Source: Streptomyces kanamyceticus | Lineage (GTDB): Bacteria; Actinomycetota; Actinomycetes; Streptomycetales; Streptomycetaceae | Reading direction: 5' to 3' | Length of the DNA: 64,000 nt | Assembly: GCF_008704495.1 (NCBI RefSeq) | Contig: NZ_CP023699.1 | Location: 8,804,001-8,868,000, forward strand | Shown: positions 63,956 through 64,000 of the stretch, piece after piece | How the letters are laid out: every line of letters begins with the position of its first letter | How positions within the stretch are numbered: position 1 is the first letter of the stretch | Notes under the pieces: model-generated | What the model was told of the DNA's origin: nothing | What the model saw: only the letters and a program-made list of their open reading frames with translations | The model's database searches: none | Program-made: the position numbers and the translations under genes

Positions 63956-64000
63956 ATGAACGCCTCCGCCACCACCCCGACGGTCGTCAGCGAGCGGGAC
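63956..64000 (+). CDS. start of the gene after the permease, probably the ABC ATPase (cut by the window)
   Basis: Only the first 15 codons are present (MNASATTPTVVSERD), behind GAGGAG seven bases upstream. The identity as an ATP-binding subunit is inferred from its place after the double permease; no Walker motif is visible yet. Confidence 0.5.
   Translation, partial: MNASATTPTVVSERD

Overview
The window is high-G+C actinobacterial DNA and looks like a Streptomyces chromosome. Codon third positions are almost all G or C, many genes overlap by ATGA or GTGA, several genes appear to be leaderless, and the gene set fits the genus (secreted chitinase and chitin LPMO, LacI-type sugar operon, Pkn-type kinase, DUF6421 and DUF6986 genes). 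All functional calls come from reading motifs by eye; no database search was run.

Region 1 (1-3.4 kb): the 3' part of an SDR oxidoreductase, a zinc alcohol dehydrogenase, then a chitin-degrading pair on the minus strand (AA10 LPMO followed by GH19 chitinase). The LPMO promoter overlaps a box resembling the DasR operator.

Region 2 (3.4-24 kb): a five-module nonribosomal peptide synthetase cluster on the minus strand. In transcription order it is NRPS-A (A-PCP-C-A-nMT-PCP), a stand-alone luciferase-like flavin monooxygenase, NRPS-B (C-A-PCP-C-A-PCP-E), NRPS-C (C-A-PCP-TE) and a cytochrome P450. NRPS-B, NRPS-C and the P450 are joined by 4-nt stop/start overlaps. Specificity residues suggest Gln-like, N-methyl-Phe-like, Val-like, Gly (followed, oddly, by an epimerase) and one unassigned residue. 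I could not match this to a known product. A divergent MFS exporter, a second flavin monooxygenase and an alpha/beta hydrolase with a repeat-bearing N terminus follow (24.3-28.1 kb).

Region 3 (28.1-32.8 kb): a plus-strand group of DUF6421 protein, SDR, threonine-aldolase-like PLP enzyme, transglutaminase-like protein (apparently leaderless) and a stand-alone B3/B4 domain protein. Region 4 (32.8-39.3 kb): acyltransferase, thioredoxin, a Cys-containing leader peptide ahead of a flavin reductase, etfB-etfA with a palindrome at the promoter, an EEP-family phosphodiesterase and a DUF6986 CitE-like lyase.

Region 5 (39.4-45.6 kb): a membrane Ser/Thr kinase carrying a repeat-like insertion, a small Cys-rich protein overlapping an N5-(carboxyethyl)ornithine-synthase-like gene, a decayed duplicate of the kinase 3' end, and two uncharacterised membrane proteins. 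Region 6 (45.6-53.6 kb): an alpha-galactoside-type sugar regulon (LacI regulator with a palindromic operator, ROK kinase, secreted GH27 alpha-galactosidase, ABC binding protein and two permeases; no ATPase gene is present).

Region 7 (53.6-64 kb): CsbD-like protein, MFS exporter divergent from a TetR regulator, STAS protein, a SEDS (FtsW/RodA) and LCP pair behind a response regulator and histidine kinase, and the start of a NitT/TauT-type ABC transporter with a double-length permease. No tRNA, rRNA, CRISPR array, transposase or phage gene was seen.
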